From: Variovorax ginsengisoli
GTDB lineage: Bacteria; Pseudomonadota; Gammaproteobacteria; Burkholderiales; Burkholderiaceae_C
DNA: 64,000 bases
Direction of reading: 5' to 3'
NCBI RefSeq assembly: GCF_030811835.1
Contig: NZ_JAUSRO010000019.1
Location: 1 to 64,000 of the forward strand
In this document: one piece after another, positions 16,848-24,223 of the stretch
Position numbering within the stretch: position 1 is the stretch's first letter
Layout of the letters: the number at the start of each line of letters is the position of its first letter
Notes under the pieces: generated by a model
Databases searched by the model: none
What the model saw: only the letters and a program-made list of their open reading frames with translations
What the model was told of the DNA's origin: nothing
Program-made: the position numbers and the translations under genes

Positions 16848-18376
16848 TGGAAGTCTTTCACAACCTCGCGTTCGGGTTCGAGCATGCGCTCACGCTGCAG
16901 AACCTGCTCTATTGCGCCCTGGGCTGCACCGTCGGCACGCTCATCGGCCTGTTGCCGGGCCTCGGGCCGCTTTCCACGATCAGCCTGCTGCTGCCGCTGA
17001 CCTATTCGATCCCCACCGGCGGCGCACTCATCATGCTTGCCGGCATCTACTACGGCGCGCAATACGGCGACAGCGTGAGCGCAATCACGATGAAGATCCC
17101 GCATGCGAGCAGCATCGTGGCCTGTATCGACGGCTACCAGATGACGCTCAAGGGCAAGACCGGCCTGGCGCTGTTCACGGCCGGGCTGTCGAGCTTCATC
17201 GGCGGCACCGTCGCCATCGTGGTGCTGTCGACGATGGCACCGGCGCTCGGCGAAGTCGGCTTCCTGTTCGGCCCGGCCGACTACTGCGCGCTGATGCTGC
17301 TGGGCTTCTTCTGCGTGAGCTTCGTGAGCGCAGGCAGCCTGCTCAACGGCCTGGCCATGGCCATGGTCGGCGTGCTGCTCGGCGTGGTGGGCACCGACGT
17401 GAACAGCGGCGTGGCGCGCTACACGATGGACCTGCCCTTCCTGCAGGACGGCATCGGCCTCATCAGCATCGCGCTGGGCTGCTTCGGCATTGCGGAAGTG
17501 GTGAAGAACCTGGACAACAAGAACGTGCTCACGCCGTTCAACGGCAAGATCAAGCTCATGCCGACCTGGCCCGAGTTCAAGCGCATCTGGCCCAGCGCGC
17601 TGCGCGGCAGCGTGATCGGCTCCGTGCTGGGCATCCTGCCCGGCGGTGGCCCCACCATCGCCCAGTTCGCAGCCTATGCGGCCGACAAGAAGTTCAGCAA
17701 GTACAAGCACGAGATCGGCACCGGCTGCATCGAGGGTGTCGCCGGACAGGCAGCGGCCGACGAGGCTGCCGCGCGCACCAGCTTCATCCCGCTGATGGCC
17801 ATCGGCATCCCCGAGAACGCCGTCATGGCGTTGATGATGGCCGCCTTCGTCGTCAAGGGCATCCAGCCCGGCCCGAACATGATCGGCACACACCCCGACC
17901 TGTTCTGGGGTCTGGTGGCCAGCATGTGGATCGGCAACTGCTTCCTGCTGGTGCTGAATGTGCCGCTGGTGCGTTACTGGCTGTCGGTCTTCAAGATCCC
18001 GTACACCGTGCTGTTCCCTGCGATCATGTTCTTCTGCTGCGTCGGTACCTTCAGCATCAACAACAGTCTGGACGACATCTACACCACGGCGGTCTTCGGC
18101 CTGATCGGCTACCTCTTCCTGCGCCTGGACATGGAGGCGGCACCGCTCATGCTCGGCTTCATCCTCGGGCCGATGCTCGAGGAAAATTTCCGCCGCGCAA
18201 TGCTGCTGAGCCGCGGTGACTTCAGCGTCTTCGTGACGCGGCCGATCAGCGGCACGCTGTTGACCGTGATTGCCATCGTCGTCATCTGGCAGACGGTCGC
18301 GTTCTTCCGTGCCGTGCGCAACAAGAAAACGGTGGCTCCTGTCGCCCCAGAGGAAGCGCAACAGGCAGTAGGCTGA
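16847..18376 (+). CDS. Tripartite tricarboxylate transporter large subunit TctA
   Basis: A 509-residue polytopic protein with the signature TctA repeats: GLLPGLGPLSTISLLLPLTY, GIYYGAQYGDSVSAITMKIPH, and later the internal repeat GILPGGGPTIAQFAAYAADKK with GIPENAVMALMMAAFVVKGIQPGP. It is the main permease of a TTT secondary carboxylate importer. The periplasmic binding component expected to feed it is missing locally and may come from one of the two tctC genes elsewhere in the window or genome. Confidence 0.93.
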   Translation: MEVFHNLAFGFEHALTLQNLLYCALGCTVGTLIGLLPGLGPLSTISLLLPLTYSIPTGGALIMLAGIYYGAQYGDSVSAITMKIPHASSIVACIDGYQMTLKGKTGLALFTAGLSSFIGGTVAIVVLSTMAPALGEVGFLFGPADYCALMLLGFFCVSFVSAGSLLNGLAMAMVGVLLGVVGTDVNSGVARYTMDLPFLQDGIGLISIALGCFGIAEVVKNLDNKNVLTPFNGKIKLMPTWPEFKRIWPSALRGSVIGSVLGILPGGGPTIAQFAAYAADKKFSKYKHEIGTGCIEGVAGQAAADEAAARTSFIPLMAIGIPENAVMALMMAAFVVKGIQPGPNMIGTHPDLFWGLVASMWIGNCFLLVLNVPLVRYWLSVFKIPYTVLFPAIMFFCCVGTFSINNSLDDIYTTAVFGLIGYLFLRLDMEAAPLMLGFILGPMLEENFRRAMLLSRGDFSVFVTRPISGTLLTVIAIVVIWQTVAFFRAVRNKKTVAPVAPEEAQQAVG

Positions 18377-18390
18377 GAACAGGTCGCCTG

Positions 18391-18414
18391 GCGGGTCGGC
18401 GGATGTCGACCCGC
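18391..18414 (+). terminator. Hairpin after tctA, possible weak terminator
   Basis: GCGGGTCG at 18391-18398 pairs with CGACCCGC at 18407-18414 (8 bp, 8-nt loop), 14 bp after the tctA stop. No T-run follows, so it may be a 3' stabiliser or a Rho-dependent end rather than an intrinsic terminator. The rest of the gap to the vgrG start at 18569 shows only a strong AGGGAGG ribosome-binding site. Confidence 0.45.
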
Positions 18415-18568
18415 TTGAAGTGCACTGCATTGTCAGATGGAGAGCCCGCCACCCAGACATCCAATATTTCTCTGCGCATTTCCGTGACTTCCTGCTCGCC
18501 GAGCCGAGCCGAGCGCTGTCGCACGCACCAGATCGCGTGCCAGACTGTGCTTTCAGGGAGGCAAAACG

Positions 18569-21190
18569 ATGCGTATGGATGTCAACGCACGCGCGCTGCG
18601 CGTGGAAGGCGCGGCACTGCCGCAATGGCAAGGGCAGCCTGCACTGCTGCCTGTCCGATTGGAGGGACGCGAAGGCGTCAACAGGCTGTTCGAGTACCGC
18701 CTGCTCCTGAAAACCCCCGACAGCCGAAGTTTCAGCCCGTTTCTTGCGGCCAACTTCAAACTCAACGAGTTCGTCGGCCGAGAGCTCACGGTTCACATCG
18801 AACTCGAGGGCAGCGGCACCTATGTCGTGGGCGCGGTCGGGTCCGAGACGGGCTCCCTCGGTGCCGGAACGCGCGAGATCACCGGTCTCGTCGACAGCGC
18901 CCGTTTCGTCAAGATAGCCGGGCGGCACGCTTTCTACGAATTTGTTCTGCGCCCATGGCTGCACCTCGCGACCCGCACCTCCGATTGCAAGATCTTCCAC
19001 AACAAGACGGTGGTCGAGATCCTGGACGAGGTCCTCGCGGACTATTCGTTTCCTGCCGAGAAGCGATTTGGCACGCAGTACCCGGAGCGCGAGACCCAGA
19101 CGCAACTCAACGAGACCGATGCCGACTTCCTGATGCGCCTTTGCCAGGAATGGGGCATCAACTTTCACTTCGAGCACAGCGAGGGCAAGCATCGCCTCGT
19201 ACTCAGCGACAACAACGGTGCGTTTGTGGAAAGCCCGAGCGAAGCGTATCGGGAGCTGCGATTCCATGACGGTCGCAACCAGATCGACGAAGAGTTCGTC
19301 ACCGAGTTCACCGTCACCGACACGCTCACCAGCGGGAGCTACGAGAGCCGGGATTTCGACTACACCCGCCCCCGAGCGCTCCTGGCCGCGCGCGTGCGCT
19401 CGCCGCGGGACACGGGCCAGTCCGGGCAGGACATCTTTCGCTGGCGTGCGGACGACGGCAGCGACTACAGCCAGCCCAATGCCGGCCGACTGGCCGATGC
19501 CAACCAGACCGAGTCGCAGGGCGAACTGCTCGCGCACCTGCGCATGGAGGCGATGCGCCAACATGGCCTGCGCGCGCAAGGCGCAGGCGAGTTGCGCGGC
19601 CTTTTGCCGGGCCACACCTTCCGGCTGAAGGGGCACCCGCAGGAGCTGGCCAACGGCGACTATGTCGCCATCGACACGGAACTGCTGATCGAGGATGTCG
19701 CGGCGGTCTCACAAATGACCTCATCGGCGGCACCCACTGCACAGGGCGCGCAGGGCGATGGGGCGGCAGCCCAGCAATGGCGTGTCCAGCTGCGATTCGA
19801 AGCCCAACCCGCGCGCCAGCCGTTGCGGCCCGAGTTCAGTATTCCCAAGCCGCGCCAGCACAGCCCGGAGACCGCACTGGTGGTCGGGGCCAGCGATTCG
19901 CAAGGTGTCCCGAACAACATCTACACCGACGAATTCGGTCGCGTCAAGATCCAGTTCCACTGGGACCGCTATGGCGAAAAGGACCATCGCAGCTCGTGCT
20001 GGGTGCGCGTGTCCAGCGAGTGGGCAGGCAACCAGGCGGGCGCCATGCACCTGCCGCGGGTCGGCCAGGAGGTCATCGTCAGTTTTCTCGGCGGTGACCC
20101 GGACTTGCCGATGGTCACAGGGCGGGTCTTCAACCAGCACAACCTGCCGCCGTGGGAGCTGCCCGGCCAACAGGCGCTCAGCGGCTTTCGCTCGCGCGAA
20201 TTGAAACCCGGTGGCGGCAACAGCGCTGCCGGGCGCAGCAACCACCTGATCTTCGATGACACATCTGGCAGCATCCAGGCACAGCTCAAGAGCGACCACC
20301 AGCACAGCCAACTCTCGCTCGGCGACATCAGCCGCATCGAGAACAACGCGGGTCGTCAGGAACCACGGGGCGAAGGCTTCGAGCTTCGCTCCGACGGACA
20401 TGGTGCCGTGCGAGCCAAGGCGGGCATGCTGCTCACGACGGAAGCGCGCGAACGGGCGCGCAACCACACGACCGACATGGGCGAGACCGTCCATCGACTG
20501 GAACGCGCACACGATCACCACGAGACGCTGGCAGCACTTGCGCGGCATCACCATGCGCAGGAAGACAACACCGACCAGGCCGAAGTCGCCGGCCAGTTGA
20601 ACGCCCAGAACCAGACCATCAAGGGCACGGCCGGCGCGGACAGTGCCAGCACTGGCTTCCCGGAACTGGCCGCGCCCCATCTGGTGCTTGCCAGCGCGGC
20701 AGGCATCGGCGCCACGGCGGCCGGCACGCTTCAGCTTGCCGCGGGTCAGCATATTGCCGCGACCAGCGCAGGGCACACCAGCTTGAGCAGCGCCAAGAGC
20801 CTGCTCGGAAGCGCGATGGATGCGATACGCCTTTTTGCCCAGAACCTGGGCATCCGCATCGTTGCAGCCAAGGGCCCGGTGCAGGTGCAGGCGCAGGACG
20901 ACAACATCGAGCTGATCGCCCAGAAGGGGGTCGAAGTCACCAGCACCACCGACTGGACCCGGATCAAGGCCGAAAAGGGAATCTCCCTCGAAGTCGAGGG
21001 CACGCGGTTCGAAATCACGAGGAAAGGTGTCCAGATCTGGACCACCGGCGTGAGTCATGTGTGGGCGGGTGACCACCAGACCTTCGGGCCCAAGTCCGCG
21101 GCGCCGCTGCTGCCTGAACTGCCTCGCAGCGTGTGCATTCCCTGCATGCTGAAAGCCGCCAAGGCCGGCAGCGCCATCACCCGCTTCTGA
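18569..21190 (+). CDS. vgrG: Type VI secretion tip protein VgrG (TssI)
   Basis: An 873-residue spike protein. A gp27-like domain covers about residues 20-330, with the family hallmarks LTVHIELEGSG, QLNETDADFLMRLCQEWGINFHFEH and YESRDFDYTRP. A gp5-like OB/needle region lies at about 440-525 (NIYTDEFGRVKIQFHWDRYG, SSCWVRVSSEWAGNQAGAMHLPRVGQEVIV). A DUF2345 beta-helix extension follows, then a short Cys-containing tail (CIPCMLKAAKAGSA). VgrG trimers form the T6SS tip and carry cargo bound through adaptors. No T6SS sheath or membrane genes are in the window, so this is an orphan vgrG cassette. The start has AGGGAGG at good spacing. Confidence 0.95.
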   Translation: MRMDVNARALRVEGAALPQWQGQPALLPVRLEGREGVNRLFEYRLLLKTPDSRSFSPFLAANFKLNEFVGRELTVHIELEGSGTYVVGAVGSETGSLGAGTREITGLVDSARFVKIAGRHAFYEFVLRPWLHLATRTSDCKIFHNKTVVEILDEVLADYSFPAEKRFGTQYPERETQTQLNETDADFLMRLCQEWGINFHFEHSEGKHRLVLSDNNGAFVESPSEAYRELRFHDGRNQIDEEFVTEFTVTDTLTSGSYESRDFDYTRPRALLAARVRSPRDTGQSGQDIFRWRADDGSDYSQPNAGRLADANQTESQGELLAHLRMEAMRQHGLRAQGAGELRGLLPGHTFRLKGHPQELANGDYVAIDTELLIEDVAAVSQMTSSAAPTAQGAQGDGAAAQQWRVQLRFEAQPARQPLRPEFSIPKPRQHSPETALVVGASDSQGVPNNIYTDEFGRVKIQFHWDRYGEKDHRSSCWVRVSSEWAGNQAGAMHLPRVGQEVIVSFLGGDPDLPMVTGRVFNQHNLPPWELPGQQALSGFRSRELKPGGGNSAAGRSNHLIFDDTSGSIQAQLKSDHQHSQLSLGDISRIENNAGRQEPRGEGFELRSDGHGAVRAKAGMLLTTEARERARNHTTDMGETVHRLERAHDHHETLAALARHHHAQEDNTDQAEVAGQLNAQNQTIKGTAGADSASTGFPELAAPHLVLASAAGIGATAAGTLQLAAGQHIAATSAGHTSLSSAKSLLGSAMDAIRLFAQNLGIRIVAAKGPVQVQAQDDNIELIAQKGVEVTSTTDWTRIKAEKGISLEVEGTRFEITRKGVQIWTTGVSHVWAGDHQTFGPKSAAPLLPELPRSVCIPCMLKAAKAGSAITRF

Positions 21191-21202
21191 GGCACCTCCA
21201 TC

Positions 21203-21925
21203 ATGAAAAACTTTGTCCTGGTCGACGGTGCCATGGCTTACGGCACGGTCAGCACGCGGCAGGTCTTCAAGGCGCCCGACGCCGAGTGGCTGGCCGCGCT
21301 CATGCCGCACGAAGCGCAGAGGCTTGCCGGGCCGCTGCTGCTGGACACCGAGCGCATCAACAGCCTGCCGGCTTGGGTGTCTGAGGCGCACCGGGTCGTC
21401 GCGGCCTTTCCCTTGCGACTTCATATGTCGGTGATCGACTCCGAACTTGGGCTGAAGGAACTGGCCGAGCATCTGCGTCGTTTCATCCATTTCAGCGACG
21501 ACCAAGGTGAGACCTACGGACTGCGCATCGCGGACTGCCGCGTGCTGGCCTACCTGCCCCAGGTATTGAGCGCGGATCAATGGGATGCCTTGACCGCCCC
21601 CATCCAGCGCTGGAGCATCCACGACCGGACGGGAAAGCAGGTGCAGTTGTCACTTGACGAAACGCGGCATGCGCGCCAGACGCCCTCGTCGATATGGCAC
21701 CTGAACGCCGACCAGATTGAACGGCTGATCGATGCCGGAGAAGCCGACGCACTGCTGGCGTTGCTCGGCAAGTCGCCCGAGGCCACCCCACCTGCTGACA
21801 TTCAACGGTATTTCGCCCTGGCCAGCCAGTGCGTCGAACACTGGCGAGCCGGCGGCGGCAAGGATCGCGGCCAACTCCTCGAACTGGGCCGGCGCGCCTT
21901 CGCCAACCAGAGGGCCAAGCGATGA
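21203..21925 (+). CDS. DUF4123 T6SS effector adaptor/chaperone
   Basis: A 240-residue protein beginning MKNFVLVDGAMAYG, with a body matching DUF4123 (TEC/Tap) adaptors: LLLDTERIN, HLRRFIHFSDDQGETYGLRIADCRVLAYLPQVL. These cytosolic proteins load a specific effector onto the C-terminus of their partner VgrG. The gene follows vgrG by 12 bp and precedes the PAAR, DUF3304 and phospholipase genes, so its client is most likely the phospholipase at 24224-26014. Confidence 0.85.
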   Translation: MKNFVLVDGAMAYGTVSTRQVFKAPDAEWLAALMPHEAQRLAGPLLLDTERINSLPAWVSEAHRVVAAFPLRLHMSVIDSELGLKELAEHLRRFIHFSDDQGETYGLRIADCRVLAYLPQVLSADQWDALTAPIQRWSIHDRTGKQVQLSLDETRHARQTPSSIWHLNADQIERLIDAGEADALLALLGKSPEATPPADIQRYFALASQCVEHWRAGGGKDRGQLLELGRRAFANQRAKR

Positions 21926-21985
21926 AGCATGAGCCGATGCGGATGGGGTCGGTCGGTGCCGACGGCCTTGACGGAGACCGCTGAT

Positions 21986-22249
21986 ATGCGCGACGAACAC
22001 AACCGCAGCGTGATCCGGCTGGCCGACACCACCGACCACGGCGGCACCGTGAAGACGGCCTTCGAGGGCCTGCGCGTCCACGACAGGCCGGTCGCCGGCG
22101 AGGGCTGCCTCGTCTGGTGCCCGCGCTGCAAGGGCGACTTTGCCATCCTGCCTTCGAGTTCCGGGCGAAGGCACCACGGCCGGACCATCGCCTACGAGGG
22201 CGACCTGACGGCGTGCGGAGCCCGCCTCATCGCGTCCTTTGTCGGCTGA
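21986..22249 (+). CDS. PAAR-domain T6SS spike-tip protein
   Basis: An 87-residue protein covering one PAAR domain: ADTTDHGGTV near the start, DRPVAGEGCLVWCPRCKGDF in the middle and AYEGDLTACGARL at the end, with the His and Cys residues that bind zinc in this fold. PAAR proteins cap the VgrG trimer. The ATG at 21986 is preferred over upstream in-frame starts (21929 and later) because it gives the standard PAAR N-terminus and has an ACGGAG site. No effector domain is fused, so the toxin is a separate protein. Confidence 0.85.
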   Translation: MRDEHNRSVIRLADTTDHGGTVKTAFEGLRVHDRPVAGEGCLVWCPRCKGDFAILPSSSGRRHHGRTIAYEGDLTACGARLIASFVG

Positions 22250-22285
22250 ACCGAGACACAGCGAGCCACCCAGGGAGGTCCACCC

Positions 22286-22906
22286 ATGAACCGATTCAAA
22301 ACGATAGCCAGTCTCAGGCGCCGATTGCAACACTGGGCCGTCCGGCTGCTTGGCGCCCTTTCCATGGCAGCACTGCTGAGCGCCTGCGCGCTTCACGGCA
22401 ACGACCTGGTACCCGACCAGGACAAGGTGGGGGTGCCCGTGACCGCCATCGGGCACTACGGCGCAATGATCGGCATCCCCGAATACTCCATCGATGGCTT
22501 CCACGGCGGCAACAACAGCGGCTGGGGTGGTGGCGGCAGCATCGCTTGTTGCGTCCTGCTGCCGCGCACCGTCACCAAGCCGGTCATCGTCACGGTCAAG
22601 TGGGAGACCTGTGACATCAGCCATATCAAGTACGTCAACCACCGCAAGGTGGACCCGGACGCCCGTTGCACCATAGAGGAACACGAAGCCACCGTGCCCA
22701 TTCACTTTGCGGTTCCTCCGGGGGACAGTTCCGGTCTGTACGTGCACTTTCTACCGGGTCACAAGGTCGAGGTGTGGGTGTCATGGCCAGGTCCCGGCAG
22801 CACTCTTTATCCCGGTCCCAAGTTCCCGTTTGGACCCGCGCCACCCTATGCGCCGCTGCCCGACGAGAAGCCGGCACTGCCGACTGACAACAGCACCAAG
22901 AAATAA
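22286..22906 (+). CDS. DUF3304 lipoprotein, copy 1, candidate T6SS immunity protein
   Basis: A 206-residue protein. The N-terminus is MNRFKTIASLRRRLQ, then a hydrophobic segment and a good lipobox (LLSAC), so it is a predicted lipoprotein facing the periplasm. The conserved body includes IGHYGAMIGIPEYSIDGFHGG, NNSGWGGGG and CDISHIKYVNHRKVDPDARC, typical of DUF3304. The C-terminal tail PDEKPALPTDNSTKK is Pro- and Lys-rich. Its own 5' end (MNRF) differs from copies 2 and 3 (MSDF). Periplasmic location and position directly before a phospholipase effector fit an immunity role, which is inference. The start has a strong CAGGGAGG site. Confidence 0.8.
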   Translation: MNRFKTIASLRRRLQHWAVRLLGALSMAALLSACALHGNDLVPDQDKVGVPVTAIGHYGAMIGIPEYSIDGFHGGNNSGWGGGGSIACCVLLPRTVTKPVIVTVKWETCDISHIKYVNHRKVDPDARCTIEEHEATVPIHFAVPPGDSSGLYVHFLPGHKVEVWVSWPGPGSTLYPGPKFPFGPAPPYAPLPDEKPALPTDNSTKK

Positions 22907-22930
22907 CAAGCAACCCAGGGAGTCCTAACA

Positions 22931-23551
22931 GTGAGCGATTTCAAGACCATCACCGACCTCAGGCGCCGATTGCAACACTGGGCAGTCCGGCTGCTTGGAG
23001 TCCTATCGATAGCAGCGCTGCAGAGCGCCTGCGCGCTTCACGGCAACGACCTAGTGCCCGACCAGGACAAGGTGGGAGTGCCCGTGACCGCCATCGGGCA
23101 CTACGGCGCAATGATCGGCATCCCCGAGTACTCCATCAACGGCTTCCACGGCGGCAACAACAGCGGCTGGGGCGGCGGTGGCAGTACAGCATGCTGCGTC
23201 CTGCTGCCGCGCACCGTCACCAAGCCGGTCATCGTCACGGTCAAGTGGGAGACCTGCGATATCAGCCATATCCAGTACGTCAACCATCGCAAGGTGGACC
23301 CGGACGCCCGTTGCACCCTAGAGGGACACGAAGCCACCGTGCCCATTCACTTTGCGGTGCAGCCGGGGGAAGGTGCCGGCTTAAAGGTTCACTTCCTGCC
23401 CGGTCACAAAGTGGAGGTTTGGTATACGCGGCAGGGGCCTACCAGCGCTGAGTACCCGGGCCCCAAGTTTCCATTTGGCCCCGCGCCACCCTATGCGCCG
23501 CTGCCCGACGAGAAGCCGGCACTGCCGACTGACAACAGCACCAAGAAATAA
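22931..23551 (+). CDS. DUF3304 protein, copy 2, altered lipobox, GTG start
   Basis: A 206-residue paralogue of copy 1. It starts with GTG at 22931 (the other copies use ATG) and reads MSDFKTITDLRRRLQ, sharing its first codons with the phospholipase gene downstream. The lipobox is changed to LQSAC: codon CAG replaces CTG, giving Gln at -3 where Leu is normal, so lipidation may be impaired. The body is almost identical to the other copies. The segment at about residues 145-185 diverges (QPGEGAGLKVHF, WYTRQGPTSAE). Candidate immunity paralogue with possibly different location or lower expression. Confidence 0.8.
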   Translation: MSDFKTITDLRRRLQHWAVRLLGVLSIAALQSACALHGNDLVPDQDKVGVPVTAIGHYGAMIGIPEYSINGFHGGNNSGWGGGGSTACCVLLPRTVTKPVIVTVKWETCDISHIQYVNHRKVDPDARCTLEGHEATVPIHFAVQPGEGAGLKVHFLPGHKVEVWYTRQGPTSAEYPGPKFPFGPAPPYAPLPDEKPALPTDNSTKK

Positions 23552-23575
23552 CAAGCAACCCAGGGAGTCCTAACA

Positions 23576-24199
23576 ATGAGCGATTTCAAGACCATCATCG
23601 ACCTCAGGCACCGATTGCAGCACTGGGCTGTCCGTCTGCTTGGCGCCCTTTCCGTGGCAGCACTGCTGAGCGCCTGCGCGCTTCATGGCAACGACCTGGT
23701 GCCCGACCAGGACAAGGTGGGAGTGACCGTCTCAGCCGTCGGCCACTACGGCGCAATGATCGGCATCCCCGAATACTCCATCAACGGTTTCCACGGCGGC
23801 AACAACAGCGGCTGGGGGGGTGGCGGAAAGACCAGTTGCTGCGTCCTGCTGGCGCGCACCGTCACCAAGCCGGTCATCGTCACGGTCAAGTGGGAGACCT
23901 GCGATATCAGCCATATCCAGTACGTCAACCACCGCAAGGTGGACCCGGACGCCCGTTGCATCGTAGAGGAACACGAAGCCACCGTGCCCATTCACTTTGC
24001 GGTGCAACCGGGGGAAGGGGGATGTGGCTTGTTCGCTCACTTCTTGCCAGGTCATAAGGTCGAGCTCTGGTATGCGAGTCCATGCCCCGAATCACCGCGG
24101 TACCCCGGCCCCAAATTCCCCTTTGGACCCGCACCGCCGTATGCGCCGCTGCCCGACGAGAAGCCGGCACTGCCGACTGACAACAGCACCAAGAAATAA
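23576..24199 (+). CDS. DUF3304 lipoprotein, copy 3, candidate T6SS immunity protein
   Basis: A 207-residue paralogue with an ATG start and the same MSDFKTIIDLR opening, matching the phospholipase N-terminus MSDFKTII even more closely than copy 2. The lipobox LLSAC is intact. The variable patch has one extra residue and extra cysteines (GEGGCGLFAHF, WYASPCPESPRY). The tail PDEKPALPTDNSTKK is unchanged. It lies 24 bp before the phospholipase start, the classic place for the cognate immunity gene; which of the three copies is cognate cannot be decided from sequence. Confidence 0.8.
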   Translation: MSDFKTIIDLRHRLQHWAVRLLGALSVAALLSACALHGNDLVPDQDKVGVTVSAVGHYGAMIGIPEYSINGFHGGNNSGWGGGGKTSCCVLLARTVTKPVIVTVKWETCDISHIQYVNHRKVDPDARCIVEEHEATVPIHFAVQPGEGGCGLFAHFLPGHKVELWYASPCPESPRYPGPKFPFGPAPPYAPLPDEKPALPTDNSTKK

Positions 24200-24223
24200 C
24201 AAGCAACCCAGGGAGTCCTAACA

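Larger units (their letters stand above)
22286..24199. repeat. Tandem triplication of a DUF3304 gene (about 645-bp unit)
   Basis: Three consecutive units start at 22286, 22931 and 23576 (spacing 645 bp; the next gene starts 648 bp after the third). The bodies are nearly identical apart from a variable 3' segment. The block of roughly 85-100 bp spanning the 3' end of each unit and the following ribosome-binding site and start (TAACAAGCAACCCAGGGAG then TCCTAACA) recurs after all three copies, including before the phospholipase gene. This is unequal-crossover-type gene amplification. Confidence 0.92.

Noticed and set aside
16841..19636. A 931-codon open frame on the minus strand
   Set aside because: Antisense to tctA and vgrG, both unmistakable. 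Composition is that of an antisense frame of high-GC coding DNA.
22286..24199. Possible CRISPR or mobile-element repeat array
   Set aside because: The repeats are whole coding units of about 645 bp with intact reading frames; there are no short spaced repeats, no terminal inverted repeats and no transposase.
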